64,000 nt of DNA from Bacillota bacterium (GTDB lineage Bacteria > Bacillota > UBA4882 > UBA10575), in assembly GCA_029782135.1 (NCBI GenBank), contig JAKOVI010000064.1:25828-89827 (forward strand), read 5' to 3'. Both the position numbers and the translations under genes were made by a program. The notes under the pieces are model-generated. The model was given only the letters and a program-made list of their open reading frames with translations. It did no database searches and had not been told where the DNA came from. Below, piece by piece: positions 7,352-15,975 of this stretch. Within the stretch, counting starts at the first letter, position 1. Each line of letters begins with the position of its first letter.

Positions 7352-9955
7352 CTAAGCTTTTTTCTTTTTAACCCGATTCTGCCAGCGGAACAGGAGTTGC
7401 AAAGCCTCAAGCGGCGTCATCTCTTCCAGGCGGAGCTCCATTAACTCCCCGTAGATATTATGCTGATCAAGAGGAATGAGCGGGAGCTGGAAAAGCGCAC
7501 CCTGCTTGGGGGCCTCTTTCTTGGAGTGTTCGGCCAAGCCCTTCTCTTCCAGTTCCTCTAAGACCTCGCCCGCCCTGGTCAAGACTTCCTCCGGAAGGCC
7601 GGCAAGACTGGCCACCTCAATCCCGTAACTCCGGTCCGTCGCGCCGGGCAGAATCTTCCGGAGAAAAACAACCTGCTTCCCTTCTTTCGCCACCGCCACA
7701 TTCAGATTCTCCACCCCCGCCAACTGTTGAGCCAAAGCGGTCAATTCGTGGTAATGGGTGGCAAAAAGCGTCCGCGCGCCGATCTTCTCCGGATTCCACA
7801 GATACTCGAGGACTGCCCAGGCAATGCTGAGCCCGTCGTAGGTACTCGTCCCGCGGCCAATCTCATCCAAGATCAAGAGACTCTGGGCGGTCGCGTGATG
7901 GAGGATGTACGCCAGTTCACTCATCTCAACCATAAAGGTGCTCTGGCCGCCGGCCAGGTTATCGGCGGCGCCAACGCGGGTGAAAATGCGGTCAACCAGC
8001 CCGATCCGGGCGGAGCGGGCCGGGACAAACGAACCGATCTGCGCCATCAGGACAATCAACGCCACTTGCCGCATGTAAGTTGATTTCCCGGCCATGTTCG
8101 GCCCGGTAATAATCTGCAAGCGGTGGGTTTCCTGATCCAAAAAGGTATCATTGGGGACAAATTCCCCCGGCGGCAGGACTTTTTCGACGACCGGGTGGCG
8201 CCCCTCGGTGATCATAATCTCCCAGCCGTCGTGGATCTCCGGCCGGGTGTAATGATTCTCCACCGCCACTTCGGCCAGGGCGGCAAAGACGTCAAGCTGG
8301 GCCAGGAGTTCGGCGTTCTGTTTCATCTCCGGGAGCGCCGTCAAGACCTGCTGCCGGAGTTCAAGAAAGAGATCGTATTCTAAAGCCGCCCGCCGCTCCG
8401 CCGCCCCCAGAATCATCTCCTCGTACTGCTTCAACTCCGGAGTGATGAACCGCTCCGCGTTGGCCAGGGTTTGTTTGCGGATGTAATCATCCGGAACGAG
8501 CGCAAGGTTGGCTTTTGTTACTTCAATATAATAACCGAAGACCTGGTTAAAACCGACCTTCAACGATTTAATCCCGGTGCGTTCCCGCTCCTGCTGCTCC
8601 AACCGGGCAATCCACTGTTTCCCTTCGCGGGTAGCCCGGATCAAAGCATCGAGGTCGGCGTTGTAGCCTTCGCGAAAGATCTTGCCCTCGGTCAGAATCA
8701 CCGGCGCATCCTCGCTTAACGCGGAAGTCAACAACCCGGCCAGGCTGGTCAGGGGGTCAATCTCCGCAGCCAGTTCGGCAACCGGCCCCATCTCTTCTTT
8801 CATTAACAACTCCCGGAAGGCCGGGAGTAAGGCGAGGGTCCGCCCTAAAGTCAACAATTCACGCGGGTTGACGGTACCGCAGGCCAGTTTCGCCAGTAAC
8901 CGCGAAAGGTCGCAGGTCTGGCGGAGCAAAGCCCTGGTCTCCCGGCGGAGTTGGTGCTGCCGGTAGAAACTCTCCACTTTTTCCTGCCGGGCGACAATCG
9001 CCTCCCGGTTCCGTAAAGGCTGCTCGAGCCAGTTCCGGAGCAACCGGCCACCGGCGGAGGTCACCGTCCGATCCAGCGCCCAGAGCAAGGAACCTTGCAC
9101 CTTATTTTCTCGCAGGGTCACGACCAGCTCCAGGTTCCGGCGGGTAAACTGATCCAGATGCATATATTCCCCTAAATGGTATGTACGTAGAGCGATTAGA
9201 TGCTGGAGCTGACTCTTTTGCGTCTCATAGAAATATTCCAGGATTGCGCCGGCCGCGCTGATCGCCACCGGGAGATCGTGGCAACCGTACCCTTCCAACG
9301 ACGAAACTTTAAAGTGGGCGCGCAGCCGCTCCTCTGCCTTCACGCGGCGAAAATCTTGCGGGGGCCGGTGGGTCAACAAGAGCGAAAAACGCTCCTTCAC
9401 CCAGGCGAACTCCGCAGCTTGCTCCTCGGAGACCAGGAGCTCCCGCGGGCGCCAGTGGCTTAACTCATCGAGGAGCAAAGCGGGGTCCGCCGCAAACTGC
9501 GTCACGAGAAAATCACCGGTCGACAGATCCGCCACCGCCAGGCCATAGGAACCATCAGCTTTACCGAGCGCCATTAAATAATTGTTGCATTTCTCCTCTA
9601 AAAACTGCTCGTCAAGGAGGGTCCCCGGGGTGATGACCCGCACGACTTCCCGTTTCACCAAACCTTTGGCCTTTTTCGGGTCTTCGGTTTGTTCACAGAT
9701 CGCCACTTTATAGCCCTTCTCAAGCAGGCGGGCAATGTAACCGGTGGCCGCATGGTAGGGAATCCCGCACATCGGAATGCGCCGTCCTTTTCCCGCTTCC
9801 CGGGAGGTCAGGACAATCTCCAGGGCTTCGGCGGCCACTTCGGCGTCTTCGAGAAACATCTCATAAAAATCGCCCAGGCGAAAGAGGAGAATGGCATCGG
9901 CATACTCCTGCTTGATTTGTCTGTACTGTTGCAACATGGGAGTTTCCTGAGTCAA
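7352..9955 (-). CDS. mutS: DNA mismatch repair protein MutS
   Basis: Full length at 867 residues. The mismatch-reading Phe-X-Glu is in LGDFYEMF near residue 33. The Walker A is TGPNMAGKSTYMRQ, and the ABC-type ATPase continues through LDEIGRGTSTYDG and FATHYHELT. The final residues resemble the MutS C-terminal tetramerisation helix region. Translation probably starts at a TTG at 9955 preceded by AAGGGGG at the end of miaB. The alternative ATG six codons in would remove the conserved TPM lead, so TTG is preferred. Confidence 0.97.
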   Translation of the reverse strand: MTQETPMLQQYRQIKQEYADAILLFRLGDFYEMFLEDAEVAAEALEIVLTSREAGKGRRIPMCGIPYHAATGYIARLLEKGYKVAICEQTEDPKKAKGLVKREVVRVITPGTLLDEQFLEEKCNNYLMALGKADGSYGLAVADLSTGDFLVTQFAADPALLLDELSHWRPRELLVSEEQAAEFAWVKERFSLLLTHRPPQDFRRVKAEERLRAHFKVSSLEGYGCHDLPVAISAAGAILEYFYETQKSQLQHLIALRTYHLGEYMHLDQFTRRNLELVVTLRENKVQGSLLWALDRTVTSAGGRLLRNWLEQPLRNREAIVARQEKVESFYRQHQLRRETRALLRQTCDLSRLLAKLACGTVNPRELLTLGRTLALLPAFRELLMKEEMGPVAELAAEIDPLTSLAGLLTSALSEDAPVILTEGKIFREGYNADLDALIRATREGKQWIARLEQQERERTGIKSLKVGFNQVFGYYIEVTKANLALVPDDYIRKQTLANAERFITPELKQYEEMILGAAERRAALEYDLFLELRQQVLTALPEMKQNAELLAQLDVFAALAEVAVENHYTRPEIHDGWEIMITEGRHPVVEKVLPPGEFVPNDTFLDQETHRLQIITGPNMAGKSTYMRQVALIVLMAQIGSFVPARSARIGLVDRIFTRVGAADNLAGGQSTFMVEMSELAYILHHATAQSLLILDEIGRGTSTYDGLSIAWAVLEYLWNPEKIGARTLFATHYHELTALAQQLAGVENLNVAVAKEGKQVVFLRKILPGATDRSYGIEVASLAGLPEEVLTRAGEVLEELEEKGLAEHSKKEAPKQGALFQLPLIPLDQHNIYGELMELRLEEMTPLEALQLLFRWQNRVKKKKA

Positions 9956-9967
9956 TCCCGAACCCCC

Positions 9968-11320
9968 TTACTCGATTTCTTCCCCCTTGAGTGTATAAGC
10001 CAATCCTTTCGTGATCTTAACTTTGACTTCGACGCCGGCCAGTTCGGGGCCGGGATGCTTGGGGGCAAAGAGGACCAGTTTGTTACTGCGGGTCCGCCCG
10101 GCATAAAACTCGGGATTTTTCTCACTCGGGCCTTCAACGAGGATAGTTTCGATCCGCCCTTCCAGTCGCTGGTTGGCCTCCTTGGCCAAGCGGTTCACCA
10201 CCTCGATTAAGCGGTAGAGGCGGTCCATCTTCACTTCTTCCGGGACTTGGTTCTCCATCGTCGCCGCTTTCGTCCCCACCCGCGGGGAAAAGGCAAAGGT
10301 AAAGGCGGCATCAAAGCCGACCTGCTCCACCAAGTCGAGGGTATCTTGAAAGTCCTCCTCTTCCTCACCCGGGAAACCGACGATCAAATCGGTGGTCAAC
10401 GCAATCCCGGGGATCGCTGCCCGCAGCTTCTCCACCAACGATAAGTAGTGTTCGCGTGTATATTTCCGGTTCATCGCCGCCAGGATCCGGTTGCTGCCCG
10501 CCTGGACCGGGAGGTGCAGGTGTTCGCAGATTGGCCCGCCTTCCGCCATCCGGCGGATCAGCTTGTCCGAAAGGTCCTTGGGGTGCGAAGTCTGGAAACG
10601 GATCCGGCGAATCCCCTTCACCGCACTGACCATCCCCAACAGGTCGGCAAAATCGATCCGCTCCCCCGCCGGGAAATCGAGGCCGTAACTGTTCACGTTC
10701 TGGCCCAAAAGAGTGACTTCTTTCACCCCCTGGCCGGCCAGTCCCTCAATCTCGGCGATGATCTTCTCCGGCCGCCGGCTTTGTTCGCGCCCGCGGACAT
10801 ACGGGACGATGCAATAAGAACAGAAGTTATTGCACCCGTAGATCACCGTCACCCACGCCCGCCAAGACTCCTCCCGGACAACCGGCAAATCTTCCTGGAT
10901 CTCCCGCTCCGGTGGCAACTCGAGGATCCGGCTCTGGGTCTGCTTCACCCTGGCAATCAACTCCGGAAGCTGGTGAAGGTTGAAGGCGCCAAACAAAAGA
11001 TCAATGTAGGGGAAACTTTCCCGGATCTTCTCCTGCACCGAGGGCAGTTGCGCCATGCAGCCGCCGACGCCGATAATCAGTTCCGGGTTTTTGTCCTTTA
11101 ACGGTTTTAAATTGCCCAGATGTCCGTATAAGCGGTTTTCGGCATTCTCCCGCACACAGCAGGTGTTTAAGAGTATTATATCAGCTTCCTCGGGGGTCGC
11201 CGTCCGGCGGTAGCCAATCTTCTCCAAAATGCCGGCCGCGTGTTCCGAGTCGTGAAAATTCATCTGACAACCAAAAGTTGTTAAATAGTATTTTTGCGCT
11301 ATGCACTCTGCCAAGTTCAT
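9968..11320 (-). CDS. miaB: tRNA-2-methylthio-N6-dimethylallyladenosine synthase MiaB
   Basis: MiaB is a radical-SAM methylthiotransferase acting on the i6A37 made by MiaA. The N-terminal UPF0004 domain shows TFGCQMNFHDSE with further cysteines in NTCCVREN and GGCMAQ. The radical-SAM cluster motif is CNNFCSYCIVPYVRGRE, and a TRAM domain closes the protein. The start is uncertain: a GTG at 11323, ATG at 11320 and TTG at 11314 all lie within a few bases of GAAGGG. As first gene of the operon with mutS, mutL, miaA and hfq, it lies 70 nt after a terminator. Confidence 0.96.
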   Translation of the reverse strand: MNLAECIAQKYYLTTFGCQMNFHDSEHAAGILEKIGYRRTATPEEADIILLNTCCVRENAENRLYGHLGNLKPLKDKNPELIIGVGGCMAQLPSVQEKIRESFPYIDLLFGAFNLHQLPELIARVKQTQSRILELPPEREIQEDLPVVREESWRAWVTVIYGCNNFCSYCIVPYVRGREQSRRPEKIIAEIEGLAGQGVKEVTLLGQNVNSYGLDFPAGERIDFADLLGMVSAVKGIRRIRFQTSHPKDLSDKLIRRMAEGGPICEHLHLPVQAGSNRILAAMNRKYTREHYLSLVEKLRAAIPGIALTTDLIVGFPGEEEEDFQDTLDLVEQVGFDAAFTFAFSPRVGTKAATMENQVPEEVKMDRLYRLIEVVNRLAKEANQRLEGRIETILVEGPSEKNPEFYAGRTRSNKLVLFAPKHPGPELAGVEVKVKITKGLAYTLKGEEIE

Positions 11321-11390
11321 CACCCTTCTATTAGGATATCGTAAAAAGAAAGATTTAGCAATTATCTTTCATGGATTGTAAAGAACGGCG

Positions 11391-11419
11391 CAAAAAAGCA
11401 CCCGGATAAGGGTGCTTTT
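11391..11419 (-). terminator. Intrinsic terminator upstream of miaB
   Basis: AGCACCC and GGGTGCT (11397-11416) form a stem. On the minus strand it runs into TTTTTTG. It separates the lipoprotein pseudogene transcript from the miaB operon; the plus strand also has a short T-tract. Confidence 0.8.
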
Positions 11420-11609
11420 CAAGAGTTTTTAATCACAAAACTGATATCAACATAGTTTGGTAAGGTTTTTAATCTTCAGTGCAGTCTTTGCTTTTTAAGT
11501 CTTCACTTGAAGAGAGTCGGTTAATATATTTACTTATCGTTGCAAATCCTTTTGGCGAAATCTAGGTTTCTGATCGGGATTTTCAATACTTTTATTCTGG
11601 ATTAACTGT

Positions 11610-12281
11610 TTATTCTGGTCTAGTATAGGATGTTAGTTCCATACTCATTTCTATAGTTCCTGTTTCCCCTTCGAAGGTAGCTGTTATTGTTATATCTGAT
11701 TTAACCGTTCCAAGATAAGGCACAATCCAGCCAGTTGCATCGATTTCTGAATCTTTTTGGCGAGCGACAAAAGCAGTGAAACTCCCAAAGGGCACCGTTG
11801 CCTCTTCCTCCCTAATTATTTCAATCCCCAAATATTTATCACCAATCTTAAGCGGAGCGACAAAGATCAAATCGTCTTCGTCATAACTAATTTTATATCC
11901 GCTCTCTGTAGTTAACATATAGTAGTAATAATTATCGCCGGAGGAATCTTTGACTTTGCCATAGTAGTTAACTAATGATGGACCTAAAGCTTCCGAAGAA
12001 TAACTTTGTGTTATTTTTAGGATTTCTAACCCTGCAGGAGCAGCAGGCTCCTGGATCTTTTCAACCTCAGTTACAAATGTACCTTCAATGGTTATCCCTT
12101 CTACTGTTTTGGTTACATTATAAGTATGACAAGCCCCGTCGGAAAAGCCAAAATAATCATCGGAGTAGCCAGGATTCTTACTGGAATCATCACTTGGTTT
12201 CGATTTTTTACAACCAGGCAAGATAAGCAAACAGACTATGATCTACAATAACACAAATGTTATTTTAGTAAATTTACGCAT
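11610..12281 (-). pseudogene. Lipoprotein gene with in-frame TAG in the signal peptide
   Basis: An ATG at 12281, seven bases after AAAGGAG, opens the frame MRKFTKITFVLL. A TAG follows at 12243-12245, and the same frame continues IIVCLLILPGCKKS and runs 206 codons more to 11610. The stop therefore falls between the charged n-region and the lipobox (LPGC). Without the stop this would be an ordinary secreted lipoprotein rich in Thr, Tyr and acidic residues; no family is recognised. The region is more AT-rich than its neighbours. Translation restart at a TTG at 12230 would lose most of the signal peptide. A sequencing error or natural readthrough are alternatives. Confidence 0.7.
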
Positions 12282-12502
12282 TAAAAAACTCCTTTCTTAA
12301 TAAATATAATCAAAATATTGATTGAGAATATATTCTACAACTATATTATTTTTCCCTTTTTTATGTAGCCCTTATTGTGACAACGCAAGGTATTATTTTA
12401 TCAAAAATATACGTAAAAAACGCAAAGCACCATTAAAACTTAAACCTAAGGCAGGGTTACCGTTCGGCAAATCGGAACCGGTTCCATACATCTACTCTCG
12501 AA

Positions 12503-12527
12503 CGTTAAAAGGCCCCGGAGGGCCTTT
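12503..12527 (-). terminator. Probable terminator after SASP gene
   Basis: AAAGGCCC and GGGCCTTT flank a four-base loop at 12508-12527. On the minus strand a short TTTT follows. It lies 15 nt past the SASP stop. Confidence 0.7.
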
Positions 12528-12542
12528 GCAAAACAGAGCGGA

Positions 12543-12752
12543 TTACTCTTTCCCTTCTTCGTTGAGTACTTCTTTCCCTTTTTCGACCAGCTTTTTGACC
12601 ATATTGCCGCCAATCTTCCCGGCTTCCCTGACCGTCAATTCATCGCCGCCTTGGGAAAGGTCATCGTCGAGTCCCAATTGATCCGCCACTTCCCATTTCA
12701 ACTTATCGAGCTGCGTCTTTTTCTTGTTCTCCGCCCGCTTTCTTTTCGCCAC
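12543..12752 (-). CDS. Alpha/beta-type small acid-soluble spore protein
   Basis: The 69-residue product has the two SASP hallmarks: LKWEVADQLGL, containing the germination-protease cleavage region, and REAGKIGGNMVKKLVEKG near the C-terminus. These proteins coat and protect spore DNA and are degraded at germination. The Lys-rich N-terminus KRKRAENKKK is longer and more basic than in typical SspA/B proteins. Translation starts at a GTG 5-8 nt after GGAGGTGG. It is single and followed by a terminator; forespore-specific control is expected from the family, but I could not assign a sigma-G promoter. Confidence 0.9.
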   Translation of the reverse strand: MAKRKRAENKKKTQLDKLKWEVADQLGLDDDLSQGGDELTVREAGKIGGNMVKKLVEKGKEVLNEEGKE

Positions 12753-12983
12753 TTTTCCACCTCCATTTGAATTTATATTCGAAAAAGAGCCGCGATAAGC
12801 TTATCAGTCCGTTCTCTTTTTTCCCGGCTGTTGCTCACCCTCTCCCCCAGTCCAGGCAAAGACGGAAGGAAGACCGGATTATTCTTTCAGAGTTTATATA
12901 TCCCCCAAACCGGGCAGAAAAAATCCTTAAATTGAAAAACAAACTAGCCGGGCGGCCGCCGGCGGAAAAGCGGGAAACAGGCA

Positions 12984-13010
12984 TAAAAAAAACCGGCAGC
13001 GCCGGTTTTT
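12984..13010 (-). terminator. Intrinsic terminator of the cotJ operon
   Basis: AAACCGGC, a three-base loop and GCCGGTTT (12990-13008) are followed on the minus strand by a run of T. The stem overlaps the cotJC stop codon. Confidence 0.9.
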
Positions 13011-13581
13011 AAAAGTATTTTTTGGTATCCAGATATTCCTGGACGATCTGGAGCGTCTCCCCGAACCGTTGGAAGTGGACGATCTCCCGTTCCCGTAGAA
13101 ACTTAAGCGTATCGTTTAAATCGGGATCGTCGGACAGGTCGATGAGCCAGTCGTAGGTCGCCCGCGCCTTTTCCTCCGCCGCCATATCCTCATGGAGATC
13201 GGCAACCGGGTCGCCTTTGGCCATAATGTAGGTAGCTGTCCAGGGTACACCGCTGCCGTTCACGTAATAAACGGCTTTATCATGGTCGGCATAATAACCG
13301 CCAAGGTCGACCTGTTTAAGCTCCTCCACGGAGGCGCCGTCCATTAATTTATATACTAAAGTAGCGATGATTTCGAGGTGGGCCAGTTCTTCCGTCCCGA
13401 TATCCGTTAAAATCCCTTTAGCTTGGGGAGTAGGCATCGTATAACGTTGGGTCAGGTAACGCAGCGCCGCCGACAGTTCTCCATCCGGCCCGCCGTACTG
13501 GGTGATCAAATATTTCGCCATTTTCACATTTGCCCTGCCGACCTTCGCCGGATATTGCAACTTCTTCTCATATATCCACAT
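13009..13581 (-). CDS. cotJC: Spore coat protein CotJC (manganese-catalase-like)
   Basis: The 190-residue ferritin-like protein opens MWIYEKKLQYPAKV. It carries the metal-ligand motifs of the Mn-catalase fold: EELAHLEI near residue 63 and EREIVHFQRF near the C-terminus. It belongs to the spore coat CotJC family. The frame extends 33 codons upstream, but AGGAGG sits 9 nt before the ATG at 13581 and the family starts there. It is the third gene of cotJABC, 13 nt after cotJB. Confidence 0.93.
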   Translation of the reverse strand: MWIYEKKLQYPAKVGRANVKMAKYLITQYGGPDGELSAALRYLTQRYTMPTPQAKGILTDIGTEELAHLEIIATLVYKLMDGASVEELKQVDLGGYYADHDKAVYYVNGSGVPWTATYIMAKGDPVADLHEDMAAEEKARATYDWLIDLSDDPDLNDTLKFLREREIVHFQRFGETLQIVQEYLDTKKYF

Positions 13582-13594
13582 TCCGCCATACCTC

Positions 13595-13849
13595 CTATTC
13601 GTAACAGATTTCCCACGGCCACGGCTCATTAATCCATTGCCAGGGATAAGCGCTGGGTTCTCCCCAAGTGAGCGGGCCATAGCGTTGCTGGTACTGCTGC
13701 TTTAAAACTTCCAACTGATGCACCATCGAATTGTATTCCATTAATGCCTTTTGGTCCGTCGGATGCGTATCAAGGTAAAGATGCAGTTCCAAGACCGTGA
13801 ACTGGACGGCCATCAATTCTTTGAGCATATTCAGCTGTTCCCTGTTCAT
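13595..13849 (-). CDS. cotJB: Spore coat protein CotJB
   Basis: The roughly 84-residue product has the CotJB pattern: an N-terminal helical stretch (MAVQFTVLELHLYLDTHP), a middle coil (VLKQQYQQRYGPL) and a Trp/Pro-rich tail ending WINEPWPWEICYE. The ATG at 13849 lies 8 nt after AGGAGG; an earlier in-frame ATG at 13867 overlaps that site. It lies between cotJA and cotJC and is probably translated in the mother cell during sporulation. Confidence 0.92.
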   Translation of the reverse strand: MNREQLNMLKELMAVQFTVLELHLYLDTHPTDQKALMEYNSMVHQLEVLKQQYQQRYGPLTWGEPSAYPWQWINEPWPWEICYE

Positions 13850-13863
13850 CCTCCCTGCCTCCT

Positions 13864-14010
13864 TCAACGTTTATGTCTCCGGTACGGAAAGTATAATTCG
13901 GGGAAGATCGTCCCCTTCATTAACCCTTCCATCGGGTCGAGCCGTTTGCTGAAGATTTGGAATGGAACATAGGCTCTGGCCAAACGCATACGTTCATTTG
14001 CCGCAAACAA
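13864..14010 (-). CDS. cotJA: Spore coat-associated protein CotJA
   Basis: This short gene encodes about 48 residues containing LARAYVPFQIFSKRLDP and MKGTIFPELYFPYRR, the hallmark of CotJA. The start is inferred as TTG at 14010 because AGAGGAGGG lies 6 nt upstream (14017-14025). An internal ATG at 13989 would give only 41 residues and has no ribosome binding site. The stop lies 14 nt before cotJB, whose ribosome binding site overlaps the cotJA end. Confidence 0.85.
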   Translation of the reverse strand: MFAANERMRLARAYVPFQIFSKRLDPMEGLMKGTIFPELYFPYRRHKR

Positions 14011-14190
14011 AGCAAACCCTCCTCTGACGTTTTAACAGGCAATCCGAGGTTCGTCCCTGTATACTTATATCCTATTCCCGACCTGTCCGGAAAGAGCCCC
14101 TTCCGCCAACAAAGTGCTTCTGTCCTACTCGCCGGCCTCCGGCACATTAACCGGAATCAAGATTTTTCCGCTGAAATGTGTACTCTCCCG

Positions 14191-14232
14191 AAAAAAACAG
14201 AAAGGCTTTTGCCCCTGAAGGGCAAAAGCCTT
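14191..14232 (-). terminator. Strong hairpin terminator, minus orientation
   Basis: A perfect 13-bp stem of AAGGCTTTTGCCC and GGGCAAAAGCCTT (14202-14232) is followed on the minus strand by TTCTGTTTTTTT. It most likely ends transcripts of tlpA-ccdA, about 360 nt past the ccdA stop, before the cotJ operon begins. That would make the ccdA 3' end antisense to the small plus-strand gene at 14406. Confidence 0.8.
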
Positions 14233-14367
14233 AAAATACTTTAAATAGCCGGCTTTTCAGGCAAAACCCGGAATGAAGAAGACGTTTCCTTTCTCCAAGG
14301 AGAAAAGGAAATAATTGTTATTCCGGTAAGCTTCGTGGGATTACTGTAAATTTATGGAAAGGGATTT

Positions 14368-14400
14368 TCACCTCCGTGTGGAAAGTCTTTCCCGAGGTGA
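14368..14400 (+). promoter_or_regulatory. Stem-loop sequestering a ribosome binding site
   Basis: TCACCTC (14368-14374) pairs with GAGGTGA (14394-14400), and GGAAA/TTTCC stack inside. GAGGTGA is the only ribosome binding site for the ATG at 14406. In the folded form it would be masked, suggesting translational control of the small gene by an RNA, protein or temperature change. Confidence 0.5.
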
Positions 14401-14405
14401 TTTAA

Positions 14406-14597
14406 ATGTCCCGTCATCGTAAACACCGGCATTTCCAGTACACATTCAACTTCCGTACGGAGCTGATTGGCGAGTTCTGTACCAATAAGGAATTAAGCTT
14501 GCTCGAAGAGATGTGGCGCAAAACTTTCTGCGCACCGCGGAAACGGGTAGTCAAGGATGCTTTTTGGACCAATTTAGTCAACTATGCCTTCATTTAG
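14406..14597 (+). CDS. Small basic hypothetical protein, 63 aa
   Basis: The ATG is 5 nt after GAGGTGA. The product opens with a His/Arg-rich segment (MSRHRKHRHFQ) and continues with amphipathic, aromatic-rich sequence; it has two cysteines and no signal peptide. I recognise no family. Its 3' end overlaps the convergent ccdA by 8 nt. The alternative is that the frame is fortuitous and the region is simply the ccdA 3' untranslated stretch. Confidence 0.45.
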   Translation: MSRHRKHRHFQYTFNFRTELIGEFCTNKELSLLEEMWRKTFCAPRKRVVKDAFWTNLVNYAFI

Positions 14598-15339
14598 CAG
14601 GCGGTAACAAGATCTCTTCCAAAGAGCGACCACCCAGGATTTTATTTAAATAGAGTGTGAGCAGCGAAAAGCGGTCGGTAAAGAGCAATAGGCCCACGCC
14701 GACCAGCAGCAGTCCGGAGAGCCAGTTGATAAACTTTGTGTAGGGAAAAAGCCGTCTATACCATCCGTAAAACCGGTTAAAGGCCAGTGCCATTAAGAAG
14801 AAGGGCAGGGCGAGCCCCAACGAGTAAACCAGGAGGAGGAGCGCTCCTGTTTTCACCTGCCCATAAGAACCGGCAAGGGTAAGGATCATTCCCAAAATCG
14901 GCCCCACACAAGGGGTCCAGCCAAAAGCAAAGGTCACACCGGTCATCAACCACCCGAAGGCCCCGGTGAGCGGTTGCTTGAGATGAAAACGGAACTCTTG
15001 TTGCAAAGCGAAAAGGCGGAAAACTCCCCATTGGTTTAAACCGAGAAAAACCAGGAATAAACCGCCAACCTTTAAAAAGAGACCCCGCCACCGGGCAACC
15101 AGGTGTCCGAGTGTGGAAAAGACCGTCCCCAAAAGCACAAAAACCAAGGTAAATCCCAGAATAAAGAGGGCTGACGCCAGGATCATTCTTTGGGCGTCCC
15201 TTTTTTCTTCTTCCTCCCCAGCTGCCGGGACCGTTCCGGTCAGGACGGCAAGATACCCGGGGGCAATTGCCAAGACACACGGTGAGAAAAAGGAGAGAAG
15301 GCCAGCCAGAAAAGCAATGACCAGGCTGGGGGTTTCCAT
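14590..15339 (-). CDS. ccdA: Cytochrome c biogenesis protein CcdA (thiol-reductant transporter)
   Basis: CcdA passes electrons from cytosolic thioredoxin across the membrane. The protein has about six membrane segments and the two redox cysteines in the expected helices, SPCVLAIAPGY and TPCVGPILG. The electrons would reduce the extracytoplasmic TlpA-like protein encoded just upstream. The second ATG (15339) is preferred because AAAGGGG lies 7 nt before it. In spore formers such pairs also serve cortex synthesis (StoA type), so cytochrome maturation is not certain. Confidence 0.93.
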   Translation of the reverse strand: METPSLVIAFLAGLLSFFSPCVLAIAPGYLAVLTGTVPAAGEEEEKRDAQRMILASALFILGFTLVFVLLGTVFSTLGHLVARWRGLFLKVGGLFLVFLGLNQWGVFRLFALQQEFRFHLKQPLTGAFGWLMTGVTFAFGWTPCVGPILGMILTLAGSYGQVKTGALLLLVYSLGLALPFFLMALAFNRFYGWYRRLFPYTKFINWLSGLLLVGVGLLLFTDRFSLLTLYLNKILGGRSLEEILLPPAK

Positions 15340-15403
15340 GCGCATTCCCCTTTCACGCGGTTTACTCTCCGCACCACGGAAGAGCTCTTTACCTGCAAAA
15401 AGC

Positions 15404-15940
15404 TCACAAAAGTTTTTCCAGGCGCTCCTTTAGTCTTTGGTAGGTCGTCATGCCAACGATAATCTCCTGAATGTGGCCGGTGGGGCCAATGATCACCGTC
15501 GTCGGAATCCCCCTCACCCCATACTGCGTCGCCACTTTCCACTCCGTATCCAACAGGATGGGGAACTCCATCTTCGCCTGCTCGACAAAGGTTTTGATGC
15601 TTTCCGGTTTACTTTCATCCCAGGTATTCACGGCGAGAATCTCCAGACCCTTCCCCCGGTATTCCTGGTAGATCCGGTTAAACTCCGGGATTTCCACCCG
15701 GCACGGACCGCACCAGGTTGCCCAGAAATTCACCAGGGTGACCCGGTTTTTGGGGTAAACGGCTTTTAACTCAACCATCCGCCCTGATAAATCCGGGAGC
15801 CGGAAATTCGGGGAAATTTTCCCGACCCGCGGTTCTTCCGGTTCATCCTGACCGTTCGTGAAAAAGGTAAACCCAACAAACGCCAAGACGACGATAAGCA
15901 AGACGAGGAACAGGATCCTTTTCCGTTGCAGAAGCTGCAC
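15404..15940 (-). CDS. TlpA/ResA-family membrane-anchored thioredoxin
   Basis: An N-terminal signal anchor (RILFLVLLIVVLAFVGFTFF) is followed by a thioredoxin fold with active site WATWCGPCRVEIPEF and the cis-proline region GIPTTVIIG. It is an extracytoplasmic disulfide reductase fed by CcdA, the next gene. The GTG at 15940 is chosen because AAGGAGG lies 8 nt upstream and because the longer frame would run through the promoter. It resembles ResA (haem attachment) and StoA (spore cortex) equally. A CsoR/CstR-like palindrome overlaps its promoter. Confidence 0.9.
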   Translation of the reverse strand: MQLLQRKRILFLVLLIVVLAFVGFTFFTNGQDEPEEPRVGKISPNFRLPDLSGRMVELKAVYPKNRVTLVNFWATWCGPCRVEIPEFNRIYQEYRGKGLEILAVNTWDESKPESIKTFVEQAKMEFPILLDTEWKVATQYGVRGIPTTVIIGPTGHIQEIIVGMTTYQRLKERLEKLL

Positions 15941-15957
15941 CTTACTTCCCTCCTTTA

Positions 15958-15975
15958 TATACCCTACTGGGTATA
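15958..15975. promoter_or_regulatory. CsoR/CstR-like operator palindrome
   Basis: TATACCC-TACT-GGGTATA is a perfect 7+4+7 inverted repeat. It starts directly at the edge of the -10 element of the tlpA promoter and would cover the transcription start. ATACCC-type half-sites are typical of the CsoR/RcnR/CstR family, which respond to copper, formaldehyde or sulfane sulfur. The regulator itself is not in this window, so the inducer is unknown. Confidence 0.6.

Larger units (their letters stand above)
14011..14405. other. Intergenic region between cotJA and a small plus-strand gene
   Basis: No convincing gene is visible in these 395 bases. The region holds the cotJA ribosome binding site at its left, the terminator hairpin at 14202-14232, and a stem that covers the ribosome binding site of the gene at 14406. 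I could not assign a sporulation sigma-factor promoter for cotJA. Confidence 0.5.

Noticed and set aside
13957..14244. A 95-codon plus-strand frame over cotJA and the following hairpin
   Set aside because: It is antisense to cotJA, includes the 13-bp terminator stem and has no ribosome binding site.
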